Positions 17,326 through 26,296 of a stretch of 47,213 bases of DNA are shown here, one piece after another. The stretch is from Clostridiaceae bacterium. GTDB lineage: Bacteria > Bacillota > Clostridia > DSM-8532. Made by a program: the position numbers and the translations under genes. Under the pieces are notes generated by a model. That model made no database searches. It worked only from the letters and a program-made list of their open reading frames with translations, and was not told where the DNA came from. The stretch spans positions 1 through 47,213 of the forward strand of contig JAAYFU010000045.1 in NCBI GenBank assembly GCA_012728095.1, written 5' to 3'. Position 1 is the stretch's first letter, and every line of letters starts with the position of its first letter.

Positions 17326-17356
17326 GTATATTGGACGTTTTGCAAAGATATTCAAA
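17326..17356 (-). promoter_or_regulatory. possible sigma-E promoter of spoIVA
   Basis: On the minus strand a GAATATC (-35-like) is followed, 16 bases after its ATA, by AATATACT, which fits six of the specified positions of the sigma-E pattern (ATA-N16-cATAcanT). The perfect palindrome TGACC-N5-GGTCA (17305-17319) lies between it and the gene. This was found by eye; the match is modest. Confidence 0.3.
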
Positions 17357-17458
17357 AAAATTAATATTTTTTATTCCAATTGAAAAAGTTATAAAAGATA
17401 AAAAATCTGAGCAGACTAATCATATACAATTTTCATAATGGAGGTGCCTATTTAATAT

Positions 17459-17716
17459 ATGCAACAAATGCAGCAAAACAATCAACAGCCACAGCAAGGC
17501 CAAGCCATGCTTACAAGCAAAAATCTGACTATACTGGAAGACATGCTGAACTATGAAGCTCTCAACTATAAAAAGCTTGATATGTATGCCAGGACCTGTA
17601 ATGATCCCCAGCTTAAAAATGTCTGCAATAAAGCTGCTCAACTTCATAAGCAGCATTTTGATATGCTTTTCAACTATTTGAATTCTCATAATAAACCCGC
17701 ACAGCAGCAACAATAA
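17459..17716 (+). CDS. small spore-coat-like protein
   Basis: An 85-residue helical protein rich in Gln at both ends (MQQMQQNNQQPQQ and PAQQQQ), with a middle 'NLTILEDMLNYEALNYKKLDMYA' that looks like half of a ferritin-like helical bundle, as in short CotF-family coat proteins. GGAGGTG at 17440-17446 precedes the ATG at 17459; a second ATG three codons on is also possible. It is followed 12 bases later by another CotF-like gene and diverges from spoIVA. The coat assignment rests on the neighbour and composition. Confidence 0.7.
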   Translation: MQQMQQNNQQPQQGQAMLTSKNLTILEDMLNYEALNYKKLDMYARTCNDPQLKNVCNKAAQLHKQHFDMLFNYLNSHNKPAQQQQ

Positions 17717-17728
17717 GGAGGTAAATCA

Positions 17729-18010
17729 ATGCAACAACAAGTAAACCTAACCGAACAGGAAATGATGAATGACGCTTTGAGCAGTGAGAAGCAAATTATA
17801 AGCGCTTATGGGACTTTTCTGGCTGAATCTACATGTGAAAACCTGCGTCAGGAAATGGCAAAAATAATTAATGATAAACAGCAGATACAATATGAAATCT
17901 TTGATACAATGAAGCAAAAAGGTTGGTATAATGTTAAGAATGCTAATTTGAGCGATGTTCAGACGGCTACTCAGAAATATCAAAATATTAAGCAGAATAT
18001 GATGCAATAA
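17729..18010 (+). CDS. CotF-family spore coat protein
   Basis: A 93-residue protein of the CotF family. The segment MMNDALSSEKQIISAYGTFLAESTCENLR is characteristic, followed by an amphipathic helix and 'MKQKGWYNVKNA', which is very common in clostridial coat proteins. AAGGAGG at 17715-17721, overlapping the stop of the previous gene, sets the ATG at 17729. It probably forms an operon with that gene and ends at a terminator at 18014-18035. Expected location is the spore coat, expressed in the mother cell. Confidence 0.85.
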   Translation: MQQQVNLTEQEMMNDALSSEKQIISAYGTFLAESTCENLRQEMAKIINDKQQIQYEIFDTMKQKGWYNVKNANLSDVQTATQKYQNIKQNMMQ

Positions 18011-18013
18011 TAT

Positions 18014-18035
18014 AAGCCGGCAATAAAGCCGGCTT
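18014..18035. terminator. bidirectional terminator between coat gene and GntR gene
   Basis: AAGCCGGC (18014-18021) pairs perfectly with GCCGGCTT (18028-18035) around AATAAA. AT-rich tails lie on both sides, between convergent genes. Confidence 0.75.
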
Positions 18036-18074
18036 AATTATTTCTATGAGCTATATAATGATTGCAAGATAGCG

Positions 18075-18809
18075 TTATTTATGATTTTCAAACTGGAGCC
18101 TGACCTTATCGGCACGATATTTTGTTATAATGTATTCTACCGGTTGTCCGCTCTTTGAATAAAGAATATTATTAATCCGAATGAGAGGTTGTCCTGGTTG
18201 CAACTGTAAATAAACAGCATTTTTCTGATCTGTATTTATAACATCAAGTGTACTTTTTGCACTGTTGGGTATCAAAGGGTATTTCCCTCTGAGTACATCC
18301 TTATTAGACTTAATATCCTCGATAATGTCAGGAAATAAAGTCAGTGGAATATATGAAACGCTTAATGAAACAACTTCATTTCTCATTGAATTGGTATATG
18401 TAATTGCGGCAAACTCAACTTTTCCTTCCGGTTTCATTCCGAATGCCTCTAAAACCTTAGGATGGTCTTGTCCTGCCACTATATCAATAGATACTATATT
18501 TTTTTCGGATGGATCCTTGCTGTCCAGTATTGAATCAGTAAAACCGGTATAGTCTTTAATATTCACATTGTTCTTTTGTGCAGCTACAAAAGTACCCTTG
18601 CCCTTCAGTTTATATAACTGACCGGCGGCGGTTAATTCATTAATTGCTTGTCTAACGGTAGGTCTGGAAATATTGTATTGATCGCAAAAAGCCTGCTCTG
18701 ATGGTATCTTTTGGTCAGCTTCAAATTCTCCGCTTTCGATTTTCTCAATTATTATGTTTTTTAGCTGGCAATATAATGGTACATTACTATACTTATTAAT
18801 TGCAACCAT
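18075..18809 (-). CDS. GntR-family regulator, HutC/UTRA subfamily
   Basis: A 244-residue repressor. The N-terminal winged helix-turn-helix (about residues 8-75) shows 'SEQAFCDQYNISRPTVRQAINEL', and a UTRA effector domain follows (about 95-240). UTRA regulators sense small molecules such as sugars, amino sugars or amino-acid derivatives. The frame continues upstream to 18878, but GGAGG at 18820-18824 indicates the ATG at 18809. It lies 95 bases downstream of purB on the same strand. Three TATGAC copies in the short upstream gap (18814, 18842, 18850) may be its own operator. Its effector is unknown and a link with purine metabolism is only positional. Confidence 0.9.
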   Translation of the reverse strand: MVAINKYSNVPLYCQLKNIIIEKIESGEFEADQKIPSEQAFCDQYNISRPTVRQAINELTAAGQLYKLKGKGTFVAAQKNNVNIKDYTGFTDSILDSKDPSEKNIVSIDIVAGQDHPKVLEAFGMKPEGKVEFAAITYTNSMRNEVVSLSVSYIPLTLFPDIIEDIKSNKDVLRGKYPLIPNSAKSTLDVINTDQKNAVYLQLQPGQPLIRINNILYSKSGQPVEYIITKYRADKVRLQFENHK

Positions 18810-18840
18810 AACGTATGACCTCCGGCTATTTATTAAAACA

Positions 18841-18855
18841 ATATGACGATATGAC
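18841..18855. promoter_or_regulatory. direct repeat ATATGAC-G-ATATGAC upstream of the GntR gene
   Basis: Two ATATGAC heptamers are separated by one base, with a third TATGAC at 18814-18819 touching the ribosome binding site. The position suits an autoregulatory site. It is not the usual GT-TA-AC palindrome of HutC-type regulators, so the assignment is weak. Confidence 0.25.
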
Positions 18856-18904
18856 AATATTACATTAATAACGGGCAATTATCAATAGGACTTATGTTCT
18901 AATA

Positions 18905-20332
18905 TCAGGCCTTTAATTCAACGTTGATTTCCTGTGCGTTATTTTTTTCCAGCAGAGGATAAACATATTGCTCCAAGAACTCTTCTACCTGTTCTTTGCT
19001 GCGCCCAATGTAGTTTTCAGGTTTAAGAACATTTTTTAAATCCTCCAAACTGATATCAAAGAGAGGATCATTGGCAATTCTCTCCAGCAGGTCATTGGGT
19101 TTGCCCTCTTCTTTGACAATCCTGGAAGCTTCCATTGAATGAACCCGTATACGCTCATGCAGCACCTGTCTGTCTCCGCCCCGCTTTACCGCTTCCATTA
19201 GAATATTCTCAGTAGCCATGAAAGGAAGCTCCTCGATAACCCTTTTTCTTATAATCATCGGGTATACAACAATGCCATCTGCAATGTTATTATAGATGTT
19301 TAATATTGAATCAACAGCCAAGAATGCCTCAGGAAGACAAATTCGCTTATTAGCCGAGTCATCGAGCGTTCTTTCAAACCATTGGGTAGAAGCTGTAATT
19401 GCCGGATTAAGCGCGTTAACAATAACATAGCGTGCCAAAGATGAAATTCGTTCGCTCCGCATAGGATTTCTTTTATATGCCATTGCTGAAGAACCTATTT
19501 GATTCTTTTCGAAAGGTTCTTCCATTTCTTTAAGATTGGCCAGTAATCGCATATCATTGCTGAATTTGTATGCACTTTGAGCAATGGAGCTCAATACGTT
19601 TAATATACGGGAATCCTGTTTTCTGGAATAGGTTTGTCCGGATACCGGCATAACATTTGTAAATCCTAATTTTTCGGCAATGAGACTGTCAAGTTTCTTC
19701 ACTTTTTCGTGATCCCCGTTAAAAAGTGCTAAAAAACTGGCCTGAGTTCCGGTTGTACCCTTGCAGCCCAGGAGTCGTAGATTGTCAATAACAAAATCCA
19801 GCTCTTCAACGTCCATCAAAAGGTCCATAATCCATAGACATGCCCTTTTGCCGACAGTTACAAGCTGTGCAGGCTGATAATGAGTGTAGCCTAATGTAGG
19901 CAGATCTTTATATTTTTCTGCAAATCGTGAAAGTTTGGATATAACGGATAATACTTTTTTCTTAATAAGCTTTAAGCCTTCCGAATAAAGTATAATATCC
20001 GTATTATCACCAACATAACAGGAAGTGGCGCCTAAATGAATAATACCTTTTGCCTTTTCGCATTGGGCACCGTAGGCACGTACATGAGACATAACATCAT
20101 GTCGTGTTTCTTTTTCAATTTGTTCCGCTAATTCATAATTTATATCATCTCTGTGAAGTTTAAGCTCATTTATTTGTTCGTCAGTAATTCCCAATCCAAG
20201 TTTCTTTTCTGCTTCTGCAAGTACAATCCATAGTGTTCTCCAGGTTTTAAACTTCTTATGGGGAGAAAAAATTTCCAGCATTTCTTTGCTGGCATAACGC
20301 TTACTGAACGGGCTTTCGTATATATCGCGCAA
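18905..20332 (-). CDS. purB: adenylosuccinate lyase
   Basis: A 475-residue enzyme of the fumarase/aspartase superfamily. It releases fumarate from SAICAR and from adenylosuccinate, acting twice in purine synthesis. Visible elements are HDVMSHVRAYG, THYQPAQ with the catalytic His region, and the signature loop IGSSAMAYKRNPMRSE. The frame is open from a TTG at 20380, and an ATG lies at 20353, but neither has a ribosome binding site. GGAGG at 20341-20345 is eight bases before a TTG at 20332, giving an N-terminus (RDIYESPFSKRYASKEM) that aligns with homologues, so TTG 20332 is taken. TTGTCT (20375-20380) and TACAAT (20352-20357), 17 bases apart, may be its promoter. It stands outside any pur operon. 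Confidence 0.93.
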   Translation of the reverse strand: MRDIYESPFSKRYASKEMLEIFSPHKKFKTWRTLWIVLAEAEKKLGLGITDEQINELKLHRDDINYELAEQIEKETRHDVMSHVRAYGAQCEKAKGIIHLGATSCYVGDNTDIILYSEGLKLIKKKVLSVISKLSRFAEKYKDLPTLGYTHYQPAQLVTVGKRACLWIMDLLMDVEELDFVIDNLRLLGCKGTTGTQASFLALFNGDHEKVKKLDSLIAEKLGFTNVMPVSGQTYSRKQDSRILNVLSSIAQSAYKFSNDMRLLANLKEMEEPFEKNQIGSSAMAYKRNPMRSERISSLARYVIVNALNPAITASTQWFERTLDDSANKRICLPEAFLAVDSILNIYNNIADGIVVYPMIIRKRVIEELPFMATENILMEAVKRGGDRQVLHERIRVHSMEASRIVKEEGKPNDLLERIANDPLFDISLEDLKNVLKPENYIGRSKEQVEEFLEQYVYPLLEKNNAQEINVELKA

Positions 20333-20755
20333 TTTGGTAACCTCCGGATACATTGTATTGTCGACATAATATAAAGACAACGTTATATCATGTTATCATA
20401 ACTTGTTACTTGTATAACTATGCAAAGATAATTATATATCTAAACAAGGCAAAAATCCAGATATAAATGAAACTGTTTTAAAATTTCGTACTTATAGCTT
20501 ATGCTCTGATTCAAAAAACCATTATTATCCTGTTAAAATTCCCCACAATTTCATAAATATTATGTTAATATATGCTATTAAAAGTATTATTTCCTATTAA
20601 TATTAGTATATTTTTCTCTTTTCCTATAATAACCAACAATAATTGTTTAAAAAACTTAAAAAATATTAAAAAATCTATTGATTATCGTCTTATATTACCC
20701 TATGATATAATGAGCGAAATTTGGCGTTCGCATTGGATACAAGGGAGGTACTTAA
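20333..20755. other. AT-rich divergent intergenic region between purB and hppA
   Basis: No gene or riboswitch-like structure is recognised. It contains the possible purB promoter near 20352-20380 (minus strand) and the hppA promoter near 20678-20711 (plus strand). A small stem GCGAA/TTCGC (20714-20731) sits in the hppA leader. The middle part is long A/T runs. Confidence 0.5.
20678..20711 (+). promoter_or_regulatory. probable promoter of hppA
   Basis: TTGATT (20678-20683) and TATGAT (20701-20706) are 17 bases apart; an overlapping TATAAT at 20706-20711 is an alternative -10 box. The gene starts at 20756 with GGGAGG at 20743-20748. Confidence 0.45.
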
Positions 20756-22927
20756 ATGTCAATCAGTATTCTAGTCATCATTGCATCTATTTTGGCAATT
20801 TCTTTTGCTGCCTTTAACTTCGCAACAGTAAAGAAAATGGACGAAGGAACCGACAAAATGAAAGAAATTGCCGATGCCATCCGTATTGGCGCTAATGCAT
20901 TCATTAATTACGAGTACAGAATACTATATAGCGTTGTTATCGTAGTAGCTGTGTTCTTGGTAATACTTACCAGCTGGTACGCAGCAGTTTCACTGATTAT
21001 CGGTTCCATTATGAGTGGAGCCGCAGGTTTGGTAGGTATGAAGATTGCTACCTATGCAAATGTCCGAGTATCTAACGAGGCCCGCAAAACAAAAGATATC
21101 GGGAAAACTGTTAAAGTTGCTTTCCGAGGTGGCTCTGTTATGGGACTTTGTGTAGCAGGATTTGCACTCTTCGGTTTGTTCATTGTTTATATTGTTTTTG
21201 GCGTGATTATGGGCCAATTAAATAATTTGGAAACAGTAACAAACTGGTTGGGTGTTTCTTTTATACCATTTACCATGTCTCTATCCGGTTATGCATTAGG
21301 CTGCTCCATGGTGGCCATGTTTAACCGTGTAGGCGGCGGTATATACACAAAAGCCGCTGATATGGGCGCTGATCTCGTAGGTAAAACAGAAGCCCATATC
21401 CCGGAAGATGACCCACGTAACCCTGCTACTATCGCAGACAATGTAGGCGATAATGTAGGCGATGTAGCCGGACTGGGGTCCGATCTTTTGGAAAGCTTTA
21501 TGGGAGCAATTGTATCTTGTATCATTTTAGGTTATCACCTGATTATTTCCGCACAGGCACATGGAGCTATTGTTCCTGAGAACTTGCTTTCTAAACTTAT
21601 AATGTTCCCTATGTTATTTGTGTCGGGCGGCTTGATAGCCTGCTGTATAGGAATCGCATCCCTTCTGTTTAAGTCCAGGATGTCGCATGATCCTCATAAA
21701 GATTTAAATTTTGTTACCTATGTATCCTCAGGACTTACCATTGTAACAGGATTGATTATGGCAAAGCTGCTCTTTGGTAGTTTTACTGACCTAAGTGTTG
21801 TCAATTTCTCAATAGGTTGGGCTTCACCCTGGATCGCAGCTGCAATTGGTGTAGCGTCCGGTGTTATTATCGGTGCTATCGCCGAGTACTATACATCGGC
21901 TGATTATAATCCGACAAAGAACCTGGCAAGTGCATCATTGGAAGGTTCAGCACTTACGATTACCCAAGGTATGGCTCTTGGTATGAAATCCACGATGGCT
22001 CCATGTATAGTCTTAGCCGCCGGAATTATTATTTCCTATTATGTTTCCGGTATGTATGGTGTTGCTATGGCTGCGGTAGGAATGTTGTCATTTGTTGCAG
22101 CAACCGTTTCCGTTGATACCTATGGACCTATTTCCGACAATGCAGGCGGAATCTCCGAAATGTCAGGACTGGAACCAGAAGTACGCCGCATCACCGATAC
22201 ATTGGACTCTGTCGGTAATACCACGGCAGCCATAGGCAAAGGTTTTGCTATCGGTTCAGGTGCTTTGGCTGCCTTAGCTTTAATGATTTCATACTTATAT
22301 TCATACAATGAAATCGGTACAGATTTAATCTTGAATATAATTGATCCTATGATTCTGGCCGGTGCCATTGCAGGCGGAGCGTTACCATTCCTCTTTTCCG
22401 GTATGCTGATTGAAGCAGTTGCAAAAGCCGCCAGGAAGATGGTTGATGAAGTGCGGCGCCAGTTCAGGGAAATCGCCGGTATCCTTGAAGGAATAGCAAA
22501 ACCTGACTATAAAACATGTGTCGAAATTTCATCGAAAGGCGCTATCAGCGAAATGAAAGTACCTTCTCTATTGGCTATTGCTGTACCAGTAATTTGCGGC
22601 TTTATATTTGGGCCAAAATTTGTGGGCGGTCTACTTATTGGATCTACAATAAGCGCGATAATGATAGCCATCTTCACTGGTAATGCCGGCGGCGCCTGGG
22701 ATAACGGGAAAAAATATATAGAGTCAGGCGCAATCGAAGGACATGGAAAAGGATCACCTGCGCATGATGCTGCCGTTGTAGGCGATACAGTCGGAGATCC
22801 TCTTAAAGATACTGTCGGTCCTTGTTTGGATATTTTTATAAAGATCATGTCAACCGTATCACTTGTTGCTGTAAGCGTATTCAGTAAGTATAACATATTT
22901 GACTTGATTTCAAACTTGTTTAAATAA
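20756..22927 (+). CDS. hppA: membrane-bound ion-pumping pyrophosphatase, K+-dependent type
   Basis: A 723-residue polytopic pyrophosphatase that couples PPi hydrolysis to H+ and/or Na+ export. The substrate site is clear: GADLVGKTE, IPEDDPRNPATIADNVGDNVGD and, near the C-terminus, GDTVGDPLKDTVGP. In the GNTTAAIGKG motif an Ala occupies the place where K+-independent enzymes have Lys, so this is the K+-dependent class, which includes Na+-pumping forms. I cannot settle the pumped ion from the sequence by eye. About sixteen membrane spans are expected. It has its own promoter and a strong terminator at 22974-23006. Such pumps recover energy from biosynthetic PPi in anaerobes. Confidence 0.95.
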   Translation: MSISILVIIASILAISFAAFNFATVKKMDEGTDKMKEIADAIRIGANAFINYEYRILYSVVIVVAVFLVILTSWYAAVSLIIGSIMSGAAGLVGMKIATYANVRVSNEARKTKDIGKTVKVAFRGGSVMGLCVAGFALFGLFIVYIVFGVIMGQLNNLETVTNWLGVSFIPFTMSLSGYALGCSMVAMFNRVGGGIYTKAADMGADLVGKTEAHIPEDDPRNPATIADNVGDNVGDVAGLGSDLLESFMGAIVSCIILGYHLIISAQAHGAIVPENLLSKLIMFPMLFVSGGLIACCIGIASLLFKSRMSHDPHKDLNFVTYVSSGLTIVTGLIMAKLLFGSFTDLSVVNFSIGWASPWIAAAIGVASGVIIGAIAEYYTSADYNPTKNLASASLEGSALTITQGMALGMKSTMAPCIVLAAGIIISYYVSGMYGVAMAAVGMLSFVAATVSVDTYGPISDNAGGISEMSGLEPEVRRITDTLDSVGNTTAAIGKGFAIGSGALAALALMISYLYSYNEIGTDLILNIIDPMILAGAIAGGALPFLFSGMLIEAVAKAARKMVDEVRRQFREIAGILEGIAKPDYKTCVEISSKGAISEMKVPSLLAIAVPVICGFIFGPKFVGGLLIGSTISAIMIAIFTGNAGGAWDNGKKYIESGAIEGHGKGSPAHDAAVVGDTVGDPLKDTVGPCLDIFIKIMSTVSLVAVSVFSKYNIFDLISNLFK

Positions 22928-22973
22928 TATTTATAATTATAAAACCGGGAATTAATAATCTTGATTTAAATCA

Positions 22974-23006
22974 AACAAGCTCACCTTTTCAGTGAGCTTG
23001 TTTTTT
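22974..23006. terminator. terminator of hppA, also facing the aminotransferase gene
   Basis: AACAAGCTCAC (22974-22984) pairs perfectly with GTGAGCTTGTT (22992-23002), followed by T to 23006. The A-rich other side may serve the convergent gene. Confidence 0.85.
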
Positions 23007-23044
23007 CAATATATTTAAATCTCTTTGAATATCCTAAGTAAAAT

Positions 23045-24319
23045 CTACTCGGCAAGAACTTTTTCCAATGCCGCCAACTCAACACAAACAGCCAATACTT
23101 CTATCGCTGTTTTCAGTTCGGATAACGGAGGATATGTGGGAGCAATTCGAATATTGCTGTCCTGTGGATCTATACCGTACGGGAAAGTGGCACCTGCATT
23201 GGTAAAGATTACTCCTGCTTCTTTGGCCAGGCTTACGGTTCTTTTGGCACAACCGTTCAACACATTCAAACTGATAAAATAACCGCCTCTTGGTTTATTC
23301 CATTTTGCAATTCCCTTGCCGGAAAGACGCTTGTCAAGTATTTCAAGTACAGCTTCAAATTTAGGTCTTAAAATCTCAGCATGCTTTTTCATATGTTCAC
23401 GCACATTGGCCGCATCCTTTAAAAAACGGACGTGCAAAAGCATATTGATTTTATTATATCCAATTGTTTGTATAGCAATCTGCTTCTTAACATGATTGAT
23501 ATTCTCTTTGCTGGAAGCCATAAATGCAACTCCGGCGCCCGGAAATGTCACTTTCGAGGTAGAACCGAACATATATGCTCTGTTAGGATTTCCGGCTTTA
23601 CGGCACTCTTCTATTAAATTCAACAGCCGATCAGGAGTATCATAGAGATGATGAAGGCCATAAGCGTTATCCCAGAAAATCGTAAAGTCCGGAGCCTTTG
23701 TCTTCATATTCGCCAGTCTTCTTACTACTTCATCAGAGTATGTTATCCCGGTGGGATTGCTGTACATGGGAATTGCCCACATGCCTTTTATGGTTTCATC
23801 CTGTGATACAAGATTCTCAATCATATCAATGTCAGGACCGTCATCTTTCATCGGAATAACGATCATTTCAACCCCGAAAAGTTGGGTAATGGCAAAATGC
23901 CGGTCATATCCGGGACTGGGACAAAGAAATTTTATTTTTTCAAGTTTGCTCCATGGCTTTTCAAATCCGTTCAAACCATGGTTAAATGCTTTTGCCATTA
24001 AATCATACATGAGGCTCAGACTTGAATTGCCTGCAACAAAGATTTCGTCGGTTTTAACGTCGAATAATTCGGCAAACAGCCTTTTAGCTTCGGTTATGCC
24101 GTCAAGAATTCCATAGTTACGGCAGTCGGTGCCGTCTTCCGAAAACAGGTTTTGAGTGTATTTAAAAAGATCATTGGACAGCTCTAATTGTTCGGAACAA
24201 GGTTTTCCTCTTGACATATCCAGTTTTAAACCTTGTTTTTTGTAGTTTTCATATTCCTTTGTAAGTTCATTTTTTCTCTTAATTAATTCATCTCTGGTGA
24301 AATTCTCGAACGCCTGCAT
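23045..24319 (-). CDS. PLP-dependent aminotransferase, type Ic aspartate aminotransferase-like
   Basis: A 424-residue fold-type-I aminotransferase of the group annotated as type Ic aspartate aminotransferases (MocR-type aminotransferase domain, without the DNA-binding domain). Visible are the N-terminal 'LDMSRGKPC' arm, 'NYGILDGITEAKRLFAELF', 'SNPTGITY' and the PLP-lysine motif GSTSKVTFPG. It probably interconverts aspartate and oxaloacetate with a 2-oxo acid acceptor, but related enzymes have broad specificity. GGAGG at 24327-24331 supports the ATG at 24319, and a good promoter lies just upstream. It is a single gene. Confidence 0.85.
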   Translation of the reverse strand: MQAFENFTRDELIKRKNELTKEYENYKKQGLKLDMSRGKPCSEQLELSNDLFKYTQNLFSEDGTDCRNYGILDGITEAKRLFAELFDVKTDEIFVAGNSSLSLMYDLMAKAFNHGLNGFEKPWSKLEKIKFLCPSPGYDRHFAITQLFGVEMIVIPMKDDGPDIDMIENLVSQDETIKGMWAIPMYSNPTGITYSDEVVRRLANMKTKAPDFTIFWDNAYGLHHLYDTPDRLLNLIEECRKAGNPNRAYMFGSTSKVTFPGAGVAFMASSKENINHVKKQIAIQTIGYNKINMLLHVRFLKDAANVREHMKKHAEILRPKFEAVLEILDKRLSGKGIAKWNKPRGGYFISLNVLNGCAKRTVSLAKEAGVIFTNAGATFPYGIDPQDSNIRIAPTYPPLSELKTAIEVLAVCVELAALEKVLAE

Positions 24320-24368
24320 TATTACCCTCCATGTATATTATAATGTCACAATAAACATCATTTTTCAT

Positions 24369-24397
24369 ATTGTATGACATATAAAAAAATTTTGCAA
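24369..24397 (-). promoter_or_regulatory. probable promoter of the aminotransferase gene
   Basis: On the minus strand TTGCAA (24392-24397) and TACAAT (24369-24374) are separated by exactly 17 bases, about 50 bases before the ATG. Confidence 0.5.
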
Positions 24398-24424
24398 GTT
24401 AATAATTTAAAAATTGCAAAACAA

Positions 24425-25681
24425 TTAATGTATCATGACAAGCCATTTCTTTATAACATTTTGGAAATAATCTGATAATTCCATTTTTTGAGCGCTTTCT
24501 ATGGTTATTAAGGAGGTTTCAGCAATTATTCTGTCTCCCTGGAATATAGAAATCGTCCCAATAATTGCTCCCTGTCTTATCGGCGCCATTACCTTCTCCG
24601 GCAAAGAAACCCGTGTATAAAGATTATCCCTCTCTGAATGCTTTAATACCGCGATTAAGTCCTCCGCAACCGCAACCATGACCTCCTGTAATGATTTTGA
24701 ACGTTCAACCTTGACTGATTCTGCAATGCGTCCCTTTTCAAGGAGGAACACTTTCCCATATTCGTTAAATGAATAATCCAGAATTTTTCGGCTGCTGGAA
24801 GTACGTAAATTTTTTGTATCGCAGAATAAAACAACGGAAATGATTCTCATGTCATTCCTGGTTGCGCTGGTCACAAGGCATCTTCCAGCAAGGCTTGTAT
24901 ATCCCGTCTTTACACCATCTGCTCCTTCATAATCCGTGAGCATTTCATTTGTATTTTTAAGGACTCTGCCATTAAAGTAATATTCTTTCTTTTTGACAAT
25001 TTCATTAAAAACAGGATTTTTTAACGCATATCGGGTTATTTTCGCAAGGTCATACGCGGTGGAATAATGATTTTCAGCATCCAGGCCGTGGGGATTTGAA
25101 AAACTCGTTGAAAAAGCACCTATTTCAATAGCTTTTTTGTTCATCATCTCACAAAAGTTTTCCACAGTCCCCCCGACATGTTCGGCTATAGCCACAGCCG
25201 CGTCATTTCCGGAGCATATAAGCATACCGTTAAGAAGATCGTACATCTTGACAATGCTGTCCTTTTTCAGACCCATTACAGATCCTCCCATATCTGCCGC
25301 TTTGCCGCTGATTATAACATCATCGTCCAAACTGCTGTTCTCCAGCGCGACTATTGCGGTCATAATCTTGGTTATACTTGCCATGGGTCTTTTTATATAT
25401 GCATTTTTCTCATAAAGTATCGTCCCTGTTTCAAAATCCATAACCATTGCCGAACGCGCGTTAATAACCGGGGTACTGCTGACCTCCACAGTATCATGGT
25501 AAGAATCGTAATTATACTGTACCTTATCATCCAACCATTCCTGATAATACTGTGTATAGTTATCAGTAAAATGCTCATTCAATGCAGGAGATTTTGTGCC
25601 TGGTTCTTTTACGAATATGAGGAAAACAATGTAGACAATTAGCATTGACAACAGAAGATACAGGATATCCTTTTTTTTCAA
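24425..25681 (-). CDS. D-alanyl-D-alanine carboxypeptidase (peptidase S11)
   Basis: A 418-residue penicillin-binding protein of the S11 family that trims the terminal D-Ala from peptidoglycan stem peptides. One N-terminal membrane segment (residues 6-24) acts as signal or anchor. All three active-site motifs are present: S102-I-T-K105, S157-G-N159 and K258-T-G260. The C-terminal ~110 residues form the usual beta-rich PBP5-like domain, but there is no clear C-terminal amphipathic anchor. The start is a TTG at 25681 with only a weak ribosome binding site (GAGCAGG); an ATG 12 codons on would destroy the signal segment. It follows aroK by 57 bases and may be the last gene of that transcript. It could be a DacF-like sporulation enzyme. 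Confidence 0.9.
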   Translation of the reverse strand: MKKKDILYLLLSMLIVYIVFLIFVKEPGTKSPALNEHFTDNYTQYYQEWLDDKVQYNYDSYHDTVEVSSTPVINARSAMVMDFETGTILYEKNAYIKRPMASITKIMTAIVALENSSLDDDVIISGKAADMGGSVMGLKKDSIVKMYDLLNGMLICSGNDAAVAIAEHVGGTVENFCEMMNKKAIEIGAFSTSFSNPHGLDAENHYSTAYDLAKITRYALKNPVFNEIVKKKEYYFNGRVLKNTNEMLTDYEGADGVKTGYTSLAGRCLVTSATRNDMRIISVVLFCDTKNLRTSSSRKILDYSFNEYGKVFLLEKGRIAESVKVERSKSLQEVMVAVAEDLIAVLKHSERDNLYTRVSLPEKVMAPIRQGAIIGTISIFQGDRIIAETSLITIESAQKMELSDYFQNVIKKWLVMIH

Positions 25682-25738
25682 AGCCTGCTCACCATGAAAT
25701 TAGTACCCTGTGTCAAATATATTGTTTTAAACTTCTGA

Positions 25739-26233
25739 CTATGATATTTTAGACCAAATTGAGCAGATTGTTTTAACGGCCTTTTCAATATCAGTACCAT
25801 CAATAACATAATCACAATACTTTTGATACAGATGTTCCCTTTGTTCTGAAATTTTATACAAGGCTTCGGGATTATTCTTTAACAAAGGCCGGGTATCTGT
25901 TTCAACAGTCTTTAATATTTCATCAACCGGACGTTTTATATAGAATATTACACCCTTTTTTTTAAGGACTTCCATGTTCTCCGGTCTTAGGACCACTCCT
26001 CCGCCGGTCGACATAATGACTCCGTCCAAAACAGCCATACTTTGGATTACTTTGCTTTCAATATTTCGAAAATACTCCTCGCCTTTTCTAAAAAGATCGT
26101 TTATACTACCGTATCTTTTTTCGATATTTTCATCGCTGTCGGTAAAGGGCATAGTCAAAAGCTCTGCAAGCTTTTTGCCGATTGTGGTCTTGCCCGCTCC
26201 CATAAGACCGATTAATACGATATTGGTTTTCAT
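25739..26233 (-). CDS. aroK: shikimate kinase
   Basis: A 164-residue shikimate kinase (shikimate to shikimate 3-phosphate). The P-loop GLMGAGKTT is near residues 8-16; the shikimate site has FTDSDENIEKRYG, 'EEYFRNIESKV' and STGGGVV, and the lid has the DTRPLL arginine. The frame opens at 26260, but AAGGG at 26241-26245 and family length support the ATG at 26233. It is the last aro gene of the run; a dispersed repeat (26297-26398) separates it from aroE. Confidence 0.95.
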   Translation of the reverse strand: MKTNIVLIGLMGAGKTTIGKKLAELLTMPFTDSDENIEKRYGSINDLFRKGEEYFRNIESKVIQSMAVLDGVIMSTGGGVVLRPENMEVLKKKGVIFYIKRPVDEILKTVETDTRPLLKNNPEALYKISEQREHLYQKYCDYVIDGTDIEKAVKTICSIWSKIS

Positions 26234-26296
26234 AACCGAACCCTTCAATGGTTTTGTCATTAATCAGAGCGTTGTCTGTTACTCCAGGTATTCTCT

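Noticed and set aside
22507..22896. Long open frame on the minus strand inside hppA (129 codons)
   Set aside because: It is antisense to a highly conserved gene, has no ribosome binding site, and its composition mirrors the hppA codons.
25178..25642. Open frame of about 150 codons antisense to the D,D-carboxypeptidase
   Set aside because: It overlaps all the conserved peptidase motifs, has no ribosome binding site and codes for an implausible Cys/His/Tyr-rich sequence.
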